From assembly GCA_035566435.1 (NCBI GenBank), contig DATMRF010000089.1, positions 1 to 64,000 on the forward strand: DNA of 64,000 nt, given 5' to 3'. Each line of letters opens with the position of its first letter. Position 1 is the first letter of the stretch. Made by a program: the position numbers and the translations under genes. The stretch is from DATMRF01 sp035566435 (lineage in GTDB: Bacteria; Verrucomicrobiota; Verrucomicrobiia; Limisphaerales; UBA8199). Under the pieces are notes generated by a model that searched no databases, was not told where the DNA came from, and saw only the letters and a program-made list of their open reading frames with translations. This document shows, in pieces, positions 31,484 to 40,004 of this stretch.

Positions 31484-34400
31484 ATGATCCGCATCGGCAA
31501 CCAAACCGCCGCCTGGGCGGCAACCCCGGTCGAGCCCTTCGATTATGCGCTCACCCAGGGCTTCGACGCCTTCGAATGGTTCCCCGACAAGAAGCCTGGA
31601 GCGGGCTGGGACGAAAGCGACCTTGACCGCAATGCGCGGCAGCGCATTCGGGAACTTGGCCGCACCCGCGGCATACGGTTTTCGGTCCACGGGCGATGGC
31701 AGGCGAATTTGCTGGCGCCGGGGTCCTATCCACTGGTCCTGGAGGACCTGGAACTCGCCCGCGACCTGGGCGCTGCCTTGCTCAATATCCACCTTGCGCA
31801 TGAACAGGGACTGGCGGTTTTTGTGGAAGCCATCGTTCCGCTGGTAAAGCGGACCGCCGAAGTCGGATTGCAGTTGGCCATTGAAAACACGCCGCATCAC
31901 TCGCCCGAGGAGTTCAACGAACTCTTCGCCCGCCTGCGCGCTTTGGAATCTACGCAGACGGGCCACGTCGGGATGTGCCTCGACCTGGGCCACGCCAACC
32001 TTTGCGCGGCGACGCGCAACAATTACCTGGGATTCGTCGATCGTCTCGATTCTCAAGTGCCCCTCATTCATCTTCATCTCCACGAGAACTGGGGCGACGC
32101 AGACACGCACCTGCCGCTCTTCACCGGCCCGGCCGCACGGGATGATTCCGGCATCCGCGGCCTGGTCGCCCGGCTCAGGAAGCGGAATTTTTCGGGGTCG
32201 GCCATCCTGGAACAGTGGCCCAAACCCCCTGCTCTGCTGAACAACGCCCGGGACAGGCTGCTTGAAATGTGGAAAAAAGGCCAAGAGGTAGGCCGCGTTG
32301 TCCTCAACGCGCCGGAAGCGGTGTCTGCTTCGCTGGTAGGGCGCGCTGTCCCCAGATCGCCGCTTATTGATGCCCCTGAACCGCACGGCGCGCCCGAGGG
32401 TAGCGCAGGCTTCCAAGCCTGCCGTGTCGCAGGTTTCCAAACCTGCGCCGCGCGCGAATTCGAACCGGCAGCCGACTTGGAAGTCGGCGATACAGCAGGC
32501 TTGGAAGCCTGCGCTACGGCGGCAGTGCCAGGCGGTGCCGCTGCCGCGGTTTCGGCAAAGCAGGCGCCGCCGAGCGCTTCCGGCGGAGATCTCGTTGCCG
32601 AGTTGGTTGCCGGCGACCGCCAAAACCGAAGCTGGCGGGAGAAGTTGGATTTCGTCCGGCGCATTTTGGCGCGCGAAGAACCCGCTCTCACCGCCGATGA
32701 TTTGATCGACATCGCCATTTACCTGCGTTTTTTGGGCACGGGCGAGATCCCAAGCAACGAGGACGGCCGACACTTCCGGCCAGGACATCATGCCCGCATC
32801 GCCGCGCAAATTCAGGAGCGCCTGGCCCGGTTGACCACGCCCGATAACGCGTTCATCGTCCGAAAGATTTACCCGTGGCTGCCCTCCTCGTCGCCGGCCT
32901 TTCAGCGACCCGAGCCTTTGACGCGTATTCGTGATATCGCCCACCGGAATGACATCGACCCGGACCTTAAGCGCGAAATCAAGACCACGCTGCAAAATAA
33001 ACTGCATCGGTGCGCCGGGCCGGAGGACCTGGCCACCTCGGCTGCGCTGTTGGAGCGGATTACAGCGCCTGGCGCGAGTTATTCGCCCGCCTTCGTCGAG
33101 CAATTCAAGGTTTTCCATGAGGAGCTTAAAGAATTCTTCAATGCGCAGTCGTTGGACGAGCGCCTGGCATCGCTGGCTCCTTCGGTGGATGCCGGGCAAG
33201 CTGAGTTGATCGAGCTGTTCCGACGCCAAAAGGCTGGGGATGCCCTGGCCGACCGACTCGCCGCGTTCCGCACGCTCACCACTCTGCGCCAAGGCTTTCT
33301 TGATGCCGTCGCGCGAACACCAGGGCCTGAGAACCAGGATTTCCTATCGGCCGATATCGCTTTGGAAGACTTCGCGTTCGTGCTGCTCAGCGAAATCATC
33401 AACGCCGGCGAAAGCAGCGACTCCGCAAGCGCCTGGCAGTGCCAGAGGGAGGCCTTGGTCCTTGCGCTCAGGAATCTCGCGCTGAGCGGGGTCGTTCGCC
33501 CAGAGGCAGACGCGGTGGAAGCTGAACTCCAGGCTTGGGGAAACGTCGCTGCTTCGGCCGGTCGCGACGAACTCCTAAGGCTGAAAGCCACCATGCAGCG
33601 ATGCCGCCGCCTGGCGGAGGATTTCGGCGCGCGGACCGTCGCTCTCTTTTCCGGGCGGGCGGAGAAGCTCGGCCGCGCGCTCGGGGTCGCGAAGCATGCG
33701 CTCCGGGTCTTTGCCGAGGCGGATATCCGGGCGCACATCGTTTTTCAGGTCTCGAAACTGGCCACGAGCTGGTTGCACCGGCTTCGCCAACGGCTCGGGT
33801 TGCCGGGTTGGGATGTGCTCGTTGCCGGCCGGGCCGTAGGCCGGCTGAAAACAGTGGACTCGCTCGAGCAGTTGGAGCGGGCGCTGGACGGGCCGGTGGT
33901 GGCGCTCGTGAAGCACGCGGCGGGCGATGAGGAAATCCCGAAAAATGTCGCCGCCATCGTTTTGGCTCATGAGCTGCCGCACCTGTCACACCTTGCTGTA
34001 CGCGCCCGGCAAGCAGGAGTAGTCTTCGCGGCGTGCGAAGAGATCACGGAGTTTGAACGCCTGGAAACGTTCGAGGGACGGATGCTCTCTTTCCAAGCGC
34101 TGCCCGACCAGGTCACGTGGGAAACTGCGGCGGAGCAGGAACCGGCGGCGAAAAAGCCGAACCGTCCCGCGCCGCGGGTTCCCGCCGTGCGGCTGGGTCC
34201 GGAACGTGCATGGATTCCGTTAGAGCACGCCGAGGCGGAGACTGGCGGCGGCAAAGCGGCAGGCGCGCGCCGGTTGGCTGAGCTGTCGCATCTGGACGGG
34301 GCCGAATTCAGCACACCGGCTGCGTTCGTGGTTCCCTTCGGCGTTATGGAGGCGCAGTTCGATGCCGCGCCAGTAGCGCAGGTTTCCAAACCTGCCGTAT

Positions 34401-35281
34401 CGCCGACTTCCAAGTCGGCAGCGGACCGAAGTGGTGTTGGTGTCCCCGGTTTTGGAAACCCGGGCTACGGTCGGCCGAGCGAACTGTCCGGACTCGAGGC
34501 GGAATATCGAGAGTTGGTCAGCAACCTCGACGGGCTACCTCCCGAGGAGTTCGCTACGACGACGAAACGGCTGCGCGAGTTGGTTCAGCGGCTGAGCGTA
34601 CCCGATGCTATTACTTCGGAGGTGGCGCGCAGGTTCTCACCAAATAGTCGTCTGGTTGTTCGTTCAAGCGCCAACTTTGAAGATGTGGAAGGGATGGCCG
34701 GGGCCGGACTTTACGATTCCGTCATGAACGTGGCGCCAGCGGAGCTCGCTTCCGCCATCCGGACGGTTTGGTCGTCGCTGTGGACGCGGCGCGCGGCGTT
34801 GAGCCGCCAGCAGGCGGGTATCCCTCACGAGCAAGCGCACATGGCGGTACTCATCCAGGAGATGGTGGTTCCGGATTTCTCGTTCGTGTTGCATACCGTC
34901 AACCCGCTCAACCATCGCGCCCAAGAGTTGTATGCTGAGATTGTCGTTGGTTTGGGGGACACGCTGGCATCGGCGGCGACACGCGGAACTCCGTACCGGA
35001 TGGTTTGCGATAAAGACTCCGGCAAGGCAACCATACTGGCGTTTGCCAATTTCAGCACGGCGTCGCAGCCCGGTCCCACGGGAGGTTTGCGTCGGGAAAC
35101 CGTGGATTACTCACGCGTGGAGCTAAGCCGCGACGCAACCGCACGACATAGGATTGGGCTGCGGCTGGCGGCCATTGGGGGTTTCGTGGAGAAGGCGCTG
35201 CAACAGCCGCAGGACATCGAAGGGGTAGTGGCAGGCAACAGGATTTTCCTGGTCCAGACGCGTCCGCAACCGGGGCTGTAG
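31484..35281 (+). CDS. TIM barrel fused to phosphoglucan water dikinase (PWD)-like enzyme
   Basis: 1265 residues from ATG 31484; an in-frame TTG five codons earlier overlaps the GWD stop. Residues 1 to about 270 are an AP-endonuclease-2-type TIM barrel (FSVHGRWQANLL, LLNIHLAHEQ, LAIENTPHHS, MCLDLGHANL, HLHENWGDADTHLP), with the metal ligands intact. Residues about 285-345 are a linker made of palindromic repeat DNA. From about 360 on it follows plant PWD (GWD3): catalytic H836 in HELPHLSHLAVRARQAGVVF, VRSSANFEDVEGMAGAGLYD, MAVLIQEMVVPDFSFVLHTV, TLASAATRGTPYR, and end LVQTRPQPGL. The CBM20 of plant PWD is absent. PWD phosphorylates glucose C3 of glucan already phosphorylated at C6. A second repeat interrupts residues about 964-995. 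Confidence 0.9.
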   Translation: MIRIGNQTAAWAATPVEPFDYALTQGFDAFEWFPDKKPGAGWDESDLDRNARQRIRELGRTRGIRFSVHGRWQANLLAPGSYPLVLEDLELARDLGAALLNIHLAHEQGLAVFVEAIVPLVKRTAEVGLQLAIENTPHHSPEEFNELFARLRALESTQTGHVGMCLDLGHANLCAATRNNYLGFVDRLDSQVPLIHLHLHENWGDADTHLPLFTGPAARDDSGIRGLVARLRKRNFSGSAILEQWPKPPALLNNARDRLLEMWKKGQEVGRVVLNAPEAVSASLVGRAVPRSPLIDAPEPHGAPEGSAGFQACRVAGFQTCAAREFEPAADLEVGDTAGLEACATAAVPGGAAAAVSAKQAPPSASGGDLVAELVAGDRQNRSWREKLDFVRRILAREEPALTADDLIDIAIYLRFLGTGEIPSNEDGRHFRPGHHARIAAQIQERLARLTTPDNAFIVRKIYPWLPSSSPAFQRPEPLTRIRDIAHRNDIDPDLKREIKTTLQNKLHRCAGPEDLATSAALLERITAPGASYSPAFVEQFKVFHEELKEFFNAQSLDERLASLAPSVDAGQAELIELFRRQKAGDALADRLAAFRTLTTLRQGFLDAVARTPGPENQDFLSADIALEDFAFVLLSEIINAGESSDSASAWQCQREALVLALRNLALSGVVRPEADAVEAELQAWGNVAASAGRDELLRLKATMQRCRRLAEDFGARTVALFSGRAEKLGRALGVAKHALRVFAEADIRAHIVFQVSKLATSWLHRLRQRLGLPGWDVLVAGRAVGRLKTVDSLEQLERALDGPVVALVKHAAGDEEIPKNVAAIVLAHELPHLSHLAVRARQAGVVFAACEEITEFERLETFEGRMLSFQALPDQVTWETAAEQEPAAKKPNRPAPRVPAVRLGPERAWIPLEHAEAETGGGKAAGARRLAELSHLDGAEFSTPAAFVVPFGVMEAQFDAAPVAQVSKPAVSPTSKSAADRSGVGVPGFGNPGYGRPSELSGLEAEYRELVSNLDGLPPEEFATTTKRLRELVQRLSVPDAITSEVARRFSPNSRLVVRSSANFEDVEGMAGAGLYDSVMNVAPAELASAIRTVWSSLWTRRAALSRQQAGIPHEQAHMAVLIQEMVVPDFSFVLHTVNPLNHRAQELYAEIVVGLGDTLASAATRGTPYRMVCDKDSGKATILAFANFSTASQPGPTGGLRRETVDYSRVELSRDATARHRIGLRLAAIGGFVEKALQQPQDIEGVVAGNRIFLVQTRPQPGL
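32338..32517. repeat. palindromic repeats inside the PWD-like gene, block 1
   Basis: GGTAGGGCGCGCTGTCCCC at 32338-32356 belongs to the GGTAGGGACGC family. 32400-32517 is a compound palindrome of four hairpins, with outer arms GTAGCGCAGGCTTCCAAGCC and their complement ending GCGCTAC. Everything is in frame and encodes the linker GFQACRVAGFQTCAAREFEP and so on. Confidence 0.8.
34373..34469. repeat. palindromic repeat inside the PWD-like gene, block 2
   Basis: Its first 49 bases (GTAGCGCAGGTTTCCAAACC to CCAAGTCGGCAG) are identical to the intergenic copy at 58560-58608. It is in frame and encodes VAQVSKPAVSPTSKSAADRS plus a Gly/Pro-rich tail within the ATP-binding part of the dikinase. Confidence 0.85.
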
Positions 35282-35295
35282 CCTGGAAAAAAACC

Positions 35296-36387
35296 ATGAG
35301 CAAGTTCGACCAATCCAAAGTGTTGACGTTGGGTCTGTTTGCAAAGCGAATCGAGGGCGACGACAGCCTGATGGAACTCGCTCGCCAGCGTTTTCAGGAA
35401 GCAGGCATGGGCGCGGAGATGCACCCTGAAACTCCGGAACATCTGGAGTCGATTATGAAGTTCCGGCCGTCCGAGGACGGTCCCGTCGTCGTGCACCTGC
35501 CGCGGAATTTTCAACTGACGGACGAGCCGACCCGGAAGCGAATCGTCGACTTTGCGACGAGGTTCGCCGGGCGGGTTTGGGGGATGGTGCTCCATGATCA
35601 TGCGGCTATGGCGGCACAAAGAGAGAACTATATCACCTCCTCCTGGAAGATGGAGGCCGAGCTCGGAAAGATCGTCGACTGCCCGATGCTCTTTGTCGAA
35701 TACGCCGTGGGGCTTGACCCGGCCGATTTTGTGCGCTTTTTTGCCGCCATTCGCGATCTGGATCGCATCAGCGCCTGCATCGACATCGGCCACGTAGGCA
35801 TCCGCGAGGCGCGTGCGGTCTATGCCCGGGGCCACGGCGGCGAAGATGTCTGTGGCTTGAAATCGCGCCCCGACAGGCTGCCGGCCGTAATGGCAGACGT
35901 GGAAGCCGCGGTCAGCTCCGCCGCCGCGACGGTTCTGACTCTAGCGGAGCCGCTCGCGGCGTTAAAGAAGCCCCTGCACTTTCATTTGCACGATGGCCAT
36001 CCACTTTCTGCGTTCAGTCCCTTTGGTGTTTCGGACCACCTGAGCTTTTTCACCGAGATTCCCCTCAGCTTCGAATACAAAGGCCGCCGGGTGGTGGCCC
36101 CGATGTTCGGTCCCGCCGGCCTGTCGAAGCTCGTGGCTCGCACCGTCGAATTGATGGGGCCTCGGCGTACCTCCTTCACTCTGGAAATCCATCCAACGGG
36201 CGAGCGCCTGCCGCTGGGCCAGGCCGCCTCGCTCTTCACCCATTGGGCCGACAAAACGAACGCGGAGAAGATGAATCACTGGCTTTCGGTGCTCAGCAGG
36301 AATCACGAGTTGTTGCATCGGGCCATCGAAGCAGCCGCTCGGCCGGCCGGCCTGTCGGTCGATGCGACTCGGAGTCGTGTGCTATGA
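35296..36387 (+). CDS. second TIM-barrel (xylose-isomerase-like) protein of the glucan cluster
   Basis: 363 residues from ATG 35296, with GGAAAAAA upstream and 14 nt after the PWD-like stop, so the two are likely cotranscribed. Not exported. TIM-barrel landmarks are VVVHLPRNF, VWGMVLHDHAA, MLFVEYAVG, ACIDIGHVGI, LHFHLHDGHPL and FTLEIHPTGER, the His/Glu/Asp positions expected of a metal-dependent sugar isomerase/epimerase or AP-endonuclease-2 relative. It is only distantly like the barrel fused to the PWD-like protein. Substrate unknown; the neighbourhood suggests a glucose or glucose-phosphate unit from alpha-glucan. Confidence 0.75.
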   Translation: MSKFDQSKVLTLGLFAKRIEGDDSLMELARQRFQEAGMGAEMHPETPEHLESIMKFRPSEDGPVVVHLPRNFQLTDEPTRKRIVDFATRFAGRVWGMVLHDHAAMAAQRENYITSSWKMEAELGKIVDCPMLFVEYAVGLDPADFVRFFAAIRDLDRISACIDIGHVGIREARAVYARGHGGEDVCGLKSRPDRLPAVMADVEAAVSSAAATVLTLAEPLAALKKPLHFHLHDGHPLSAFSPFGVSDHLSFFTEIPLSFEYKGRRVVAPMFGPAGLSKLVARTVELMGPRRTSFTLEIHPTGERLPLGQAASLFTHWADKTNAEKMNHWLSVLSRNHELLHRAIEAAARPAGLSVDATRSRVL

Positions 36388-36415
36388 GCCCGTTTCGAAA
36401 TCCCTGTTCTTTGTA

Positions 36416-36494
36416 GGAGACGACGTAAGGAGTCTCTGATCGCCCACGAGGTCGCGAATTGCACCGTGGATTTAAGACTCATTACGTCGTCTCC
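36416..36494. repeat. GTAGGAGnCGACG palindromic element, copy 2
   Basis: 20-nt arms at 36416-36435 and 36475-36494 match at 19 positions (GGAGACGACGTAAGGAGTCT and its near complement). Both ends and the internal TTAAATC resemble the element at 13089-13158. It fills the gap between the TIM-barrel and GH13 genes. Confidence 0.7.
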
Positions 36495-36517
36495 TTCAGT
36501 ATTAAGAAGTGTTCTAA

Positions 36518-37789
36518 ATGATCATCTATAACCTGTTCCCCTTGCTGGCGGGCCCGTTCTCGCAATGGCAGAAACACTTTGCCCGGGCCGCCGTCATGGG
36601 CTTCGACTGGGTGTTTGTGAATCCGATCCAGCGCCTGGGAGCTTCAGGCAGCCTGTATTCGATCGCGGACAGCTTCAGCTTCAACCCGGTGCTGCTGGAT
36701 CCGGCCAGCGCCGCCTCGCCGGAGGAACAGGTGCGGCAGATGCTGGCGGATGCGCAGGCCGCCGGCCTGAAGGCAATGATCGATCTCGTGCTCAATCATT
36801 GCGCCATCGACTCGCCGTTGACCCGCCAACATCCCGAGTGGTTTGTGCGAGAACCCAACGGCCACATCGCCAACGCCTCTTGCCAGCACGAGCGCAGAAC
36901 GGTTGTGTGGAAAGACCTGGCCCAGTTCGATCACCGGCACACGCGTGACCCGGAAGGGCTTTACCGGCACTGCCTGCGAATTGTGCAGTTCCTTCTGTCG
37001 CTCGGGTTCACGGGGTTTCGGTGCGACGCCGCCTACCAGGTTACGCGTTACTTCTGGCATCGGCTCATCCACGATGTCAAAGCCCGTCACCCCCAGGCGG
37101 TTTTCGTCGCCGAAACGCTGGGCTGCACCGCTGACCGGACCAAGGAAACGGCGCGCGCCGGTTTTGGTTACGTCTTTAACAGCTCCAAGTACTGGAACTT
37201 TTACGATTGGTGGCTGATCGAGCAATACAACCTCGTCCGTGAGACCGCGGCTTCCATCAGCTTCCCCGAAAGCCACGACACGCCGCGTCTCTGCACTGAG
37301 CTGAACGGAAACGTCAACGGCCTAAAGCAGCGGTATCTCTTTGCGGCACTCTTCTCAACCGGCGTGATGATGCCGATCGGGTTTGAATTCGGATTCCGCA
37401 AGCCGCTCCACGTCATCCACACCACTCCCGCCGACTGGGAAGACACCGGCATCGATCTCACGTCCTACATCGCCAATGTCAACGCCATCAAGAAAAACCA
37501 TCCGGTGTTCCAGGAGGAATGCCCCACCAACATCCTGCCCTGCAACAATCCGAACGTGTTGCTGATTTGGAAAGCCTCGGCGAAACATCGGGATGAGGCG
37601 CTATTGATCCTGAACAAAGACCCGTGGAATCATCAGGATTTTTACACGGATCACTTCCGCCATTTCATCCAATCGGGCGAACCGTTGCAAGACGTGTCGC
37701 CAGAGTTTCCCCTCGAGTACATCCACGAACCGTTCCACTACAGCCTGCGCCCAGGACAGGGCATAGTCCTGGTCACCACGCGCGGATGA
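36518..37789 (+). CDS. GH13 alpha-amylase-family enzyme
   Basis: 423 residues from ATG 36518, cytoplasmic. All four GH13 regions are present: I DLVLNH (89-94), II GFRCDAAYQ with nucleophile D170, III VFVAETLG with acid/base E199, IV SFPESHDTPR with H253-D254. The barrel is compact, with no starch-binding module. The sequence between regions II and IV (YVFNSSKYWNFYDWWLIEQY) is reminiscent of maltosyltransferase/GlgE-like subgroups, but I cannot assign a subfamily. It could hydrolyse or rearrange the glucan made and phosphorylated by the upstream genes. It follows the TIM-barrel gene across a palindromic repeat, so cotranscription is plausible. Confidence 0.88.
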   Translation: MIIYNLFPLLAGPFSQWQKHFARAAVMGFDWVFVNPIQRLGASGSLYSIADSFSFNPVLLDPASAASPEEQVRQMLADAQAAGLKAMIDLVLNHCAIDSPLTRQHPEWFVREPNGHIANASCQHERRTVVWKDLAQFDHRHTRDPEGLYRHCLRIVQFLLSLGFTGFRCDAAYQVTRYFWHRLIHDVKARHPQAVFVAETLGCTADRTKETARAGFGYVFNSSKYWNFYDWWLIEQYNLVRETAASISFPESHDTPRLCTELNGNVNGLKQRYLFAALFSTGVMMPIGFEFGFRKPLHVIHTTPADWEDTGIDLTSYIANVNAIKKNHPVFQEECPTNILPCNNPNVLLIWKASAKHRDEALLILNKDPWNHQDFYTDHFRHFIQSGEPLQDVSPEFPLEYIHEPFHYSLRPGQGIVLVTTRG

Positions 37790-37996
37790 TACGAACCTTC
37801 ACCTTACCGGTTCCCCGCGCTCCGCGCTCGGCGGCGGCGGGACATCCAGCTCGCTCTTTCAAAATTTGTTGTGCAACTTGGCGGTTGGCGGTATGGTTTT
37901 TGCGCCTTGGGCTCGGGATGGCGTCACTCAAACGTCACTCGCTCCACGGCGAAGTGCTTTGGCGAACAGGCTCATTAGCAAGTTCCTTGAGACTTT

Positions 37997-38089
<93 letters not shown>

Positions 38090-38265
38090 TTTTCAACTCG
38101 ATGGGATTTAAGGACTTCGAGCGGCTGGTGCGGCCAAAGGTGATGAGTTTTACCAACTGAACAAGACCCTGTTCTTCCGCGTGTTCCGCGGTTTCCAAGT
38201 CCTCTTTACTTGGAACTTGAGAAAGAGCTTTTTCGCCCTTGACGCGGCTGCCACGTGCCTTATAT

Positions 38266-38285
38266 ATTTCGTCAATTGGCGAAAT
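38266..38285. promoter_or_regulatory. ArsR operator overlapping the arsR start
   Basis: ATTTCGTCAATTGGCGAAAT is a near-perfect 20-bp palindrome (18 of 20 positions) covering the first bases of arsR (ATG at 38284). ArsR repressors bind such palindromes at or next to the promoter, so this is probably the autoregulatory site of the ars operon; TTATATA just upstream could be the -10 region. Confidence 0.65.
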
Positions 38286-38649
38286 GAGAAATTTCCTAAA
38301 CCTGACCAAAGCGCTGTCGGACGAGAACCGCCTGCGCCTCCTCCTGGCGTTGCGGGGGGGCGAACTCTGCGTGTGTCAGCTCACCGAGCTGCTCGGGCTG
38401 GCGATGTCCACCGTCTCGAAACACCTGTCGCTCCTGTACCAGGCTGAACTGGTGAACGCGCGCAAAGAGGGCCGCTGGATGTATTATTCGCTGCCTGGGC
38501 GCGAGAGCTCCGCGACGGCCAGGGAGGCGGTCGCGTGGGTGAAAAAGTCGCTGGCGACAGACGCGCGCGTGGCCGAGGACGCGAAACGGTTGAAAAAAGT
38601 GGTCGCCATTGACCCCGTGGAACTATGCAAGCGCCAATGCGGAAACTGA
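38284..38649 (+). CDS. arsR: ArsR-family arsenite-responsive repressor
   Basis: 121 residues from ATG 38284 (MRNFLNLTKALSDENRLRLL). Winged helix-turn-helix: ELCVCQLTELLGLAMSTVSK followed by HLSLLYQAELV and the wing KEGRWMYYSL. The pair C29/C31 in ELCVCQL is the arsenite-binding motif of the classical ArsR group. It heads the operon arsR-arsC-arsM-acr3 and overlaps the arsC start by 25 nt. Binding of As(III) should release it from the palindrome over its own start. Confidence 0.94.
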   Translation: MRNFLNLTKALSDENRLRLLLALRGGELCVCQLTELLGLAMSTVSKHLSLLYQAELVNARKEGRWMYYSLPGRESSATAREAVAWVKKSLATDARVAEDAKRLKKVVAIDPVELCKRQCGN

Positions 38650-39068
38650 AGGTGCTGTTCCTCTGCACCGGCAATTCCTGCCGCAGCCAGATGGCGGAGG
38701 GGTGGGCACGGCAGTTAAAGGGCGACACGCTCGAACCGTACTCCGCCGGCATCGAGAAGCATGGGCTCAACCCGCATGCGGTCCGGGTGATGGCCGAAGC
38801 CGGGGCGGACATCTCGAAGCAATATTCCAAGACCGTCGAGGAACTAGGATCGGTGGCGTTTGATTGCGTGGTCACGGTCTGCGGCCATGCGCACGAGCAC
38901 TGCCCGGTGTTTCCGGGCAAGACGCCCGTGGTGCATGCCGGGTTCGATGACCCGCCGCGATTGACGCAGCACCTCGCCGACGGCGAGGAGAAGCTGGCGG
39001 TTTACCGGCGTGTGCGCGATCAGATCCGAGCGTTCGTGGAAACGCTGCCAGAGGTGCTGGGTCGCTAA
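38625..39068 (+). CDS. arsC: arsenate reductase, LMW-phosphatase fold
   Basis: 147 residues (143 from ATG 38637). P-loop CTGNSCR at residues 14-20 with nucleophile C14, and the redox cysteines VTVCGHAHEHCPVFPG, as in thioredoxin-coupled ArsC of the Staphylococcus/Bacillus type. It reduces arsenate to arsenite so that Acr3 can export it. It overlaps arsR and is followed 48 nt later by arsM. Confidence 0.95.
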   Translation: MQAPMRKLKVLFLCTGNSCRSQMAEGWARQLKGDTLEPYSAGIEKHGLNPHAVRVMAEAGADISKQYSKTVEELGSVAFDCVVTVCGHAHEHCPVFPGKTPVVHAGFDDPPRLTQHLADGEEKLAVYRRVRDQIRAFVETLPEVLGR

Positions 39069-39116
39069 ACGGCGGCTCGCGACAGGTTAATCACCATTCA
39101 TCAATCTACCAAAACT

Positions 39117-39986
39117 ATGAAACAAGAAACAATGGATGCAGAGACGGTGCGGCAAAAAGTCCGCGAAGGTTATGGCAAAATTGCAATGACCGACAGCTCT
39201 TGCTGTTCAACCGGCGCGAGCTGTTGCGGCTCCGACGCCGCGACCTCCGAGCGCCTCGGCGAGTACATTGGCTACAGCGCCGAGGAACTGGAAGCGCTGC
39301 CAGACGGCGCCAACATGGGCTTGTCCTGCGGCAACCCAACGGCGTTGGCATCGTTGCGGCCCGGCGAAGTGGTGCTGGACCTGGGTTCGGGCGGCGGGTT
39401 CGACGTGTTCATCGCCGCCAGAAAGGTCGGGGCCGCCGGCCGCGCGATCGGTGTCGATATGACAGCGGAGATGCTGGGCAAGGCGCGCCGGAACATCGCC
39501 GCCTATCGCGAGCGCTCGGGTTTGGACAATGTCGAGTTCCGCCTCGGCGAAATCGAACACCTGCCGGTGGCCGACAACAGCGTCGATGTCGTGATTTCGA
39601 ACTGTGTCATCAACTTGTCTCCGGCAAAACCGCAGGTGTGGCGCGAGATCGCGCGGGTGCTCAAGCCGGGCGGCCGCGTCGCGGTATCGGACCTGGCGCT
39701 GCTCAAGCCGCTTCCGGGAGACATCTTGAAAATGGTCGAGGCCCTGGTGGGCTGCGTCGCCGGCGCGGTCCTGGTCAGCGACACCGAACGCATGGCGCGC
39801 GAGGCGGGGCTCGCGGACATCCGCCTGAAATCCAAAAGTGAATATCTGCAAGCGATGGAAGATTGGAAGGACCCCCTCTATCAGAAAATCATCGAGCACC
39901 TGCCTGCGGGGGCAAAGCCGGCCGATTACATCACGAGCCTGGAGGTATCGGCCATCAAGCCGACGCTGGCGGCCCGCGTTTCGTGA
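39117..39986 (+). CDS. arsM: arsenite S-adenosylmethionine methyltransferase
   Basis: 289 residues. SAM site VVLDLGSGGGFDVFIAARKV (about 85-104). The three cysteines that bind As(III) in ArsM proteins are present: C71 in GLSCGNP, C163 in SNCVINL and C213 in VGCVAGA. The N-terminus carries CC pairs (SSCCSTGASCC) often seen in this family. It methylates arsenite to less retained or volatile species. Between arsC and acr3 in one operon; the start of acr3 follows 18 nt later. Confidence 0.95.
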   Translation: MKQETMDAETVRQKVREGYGKIAMTDSSCCSTGASCCGSDAATSERLGEYIGYSAEELEALPDGANMGLSCGNPTALASLRPGEVVLDLGSGGGFDVFIAARKVGAAGRAIGVDMTAEMLGKARRNIAAYRERSGLDNVEFRLGEIEHLPVADNSVDVVISNCVINLSPAKPQVWREIARVLKPGGRVAVSDLALLKPLPGDILKMVEALVGCVAGAVLVSDTERMAREAGLADIRLKSKSEYLQAMEDWKDPLYQKIIEHLPAGAKPADYITSLEVSAIKPTLAARVS

Positions 39987-40004
39987 AGCCGCCGTGGGTG
40001 ACCT

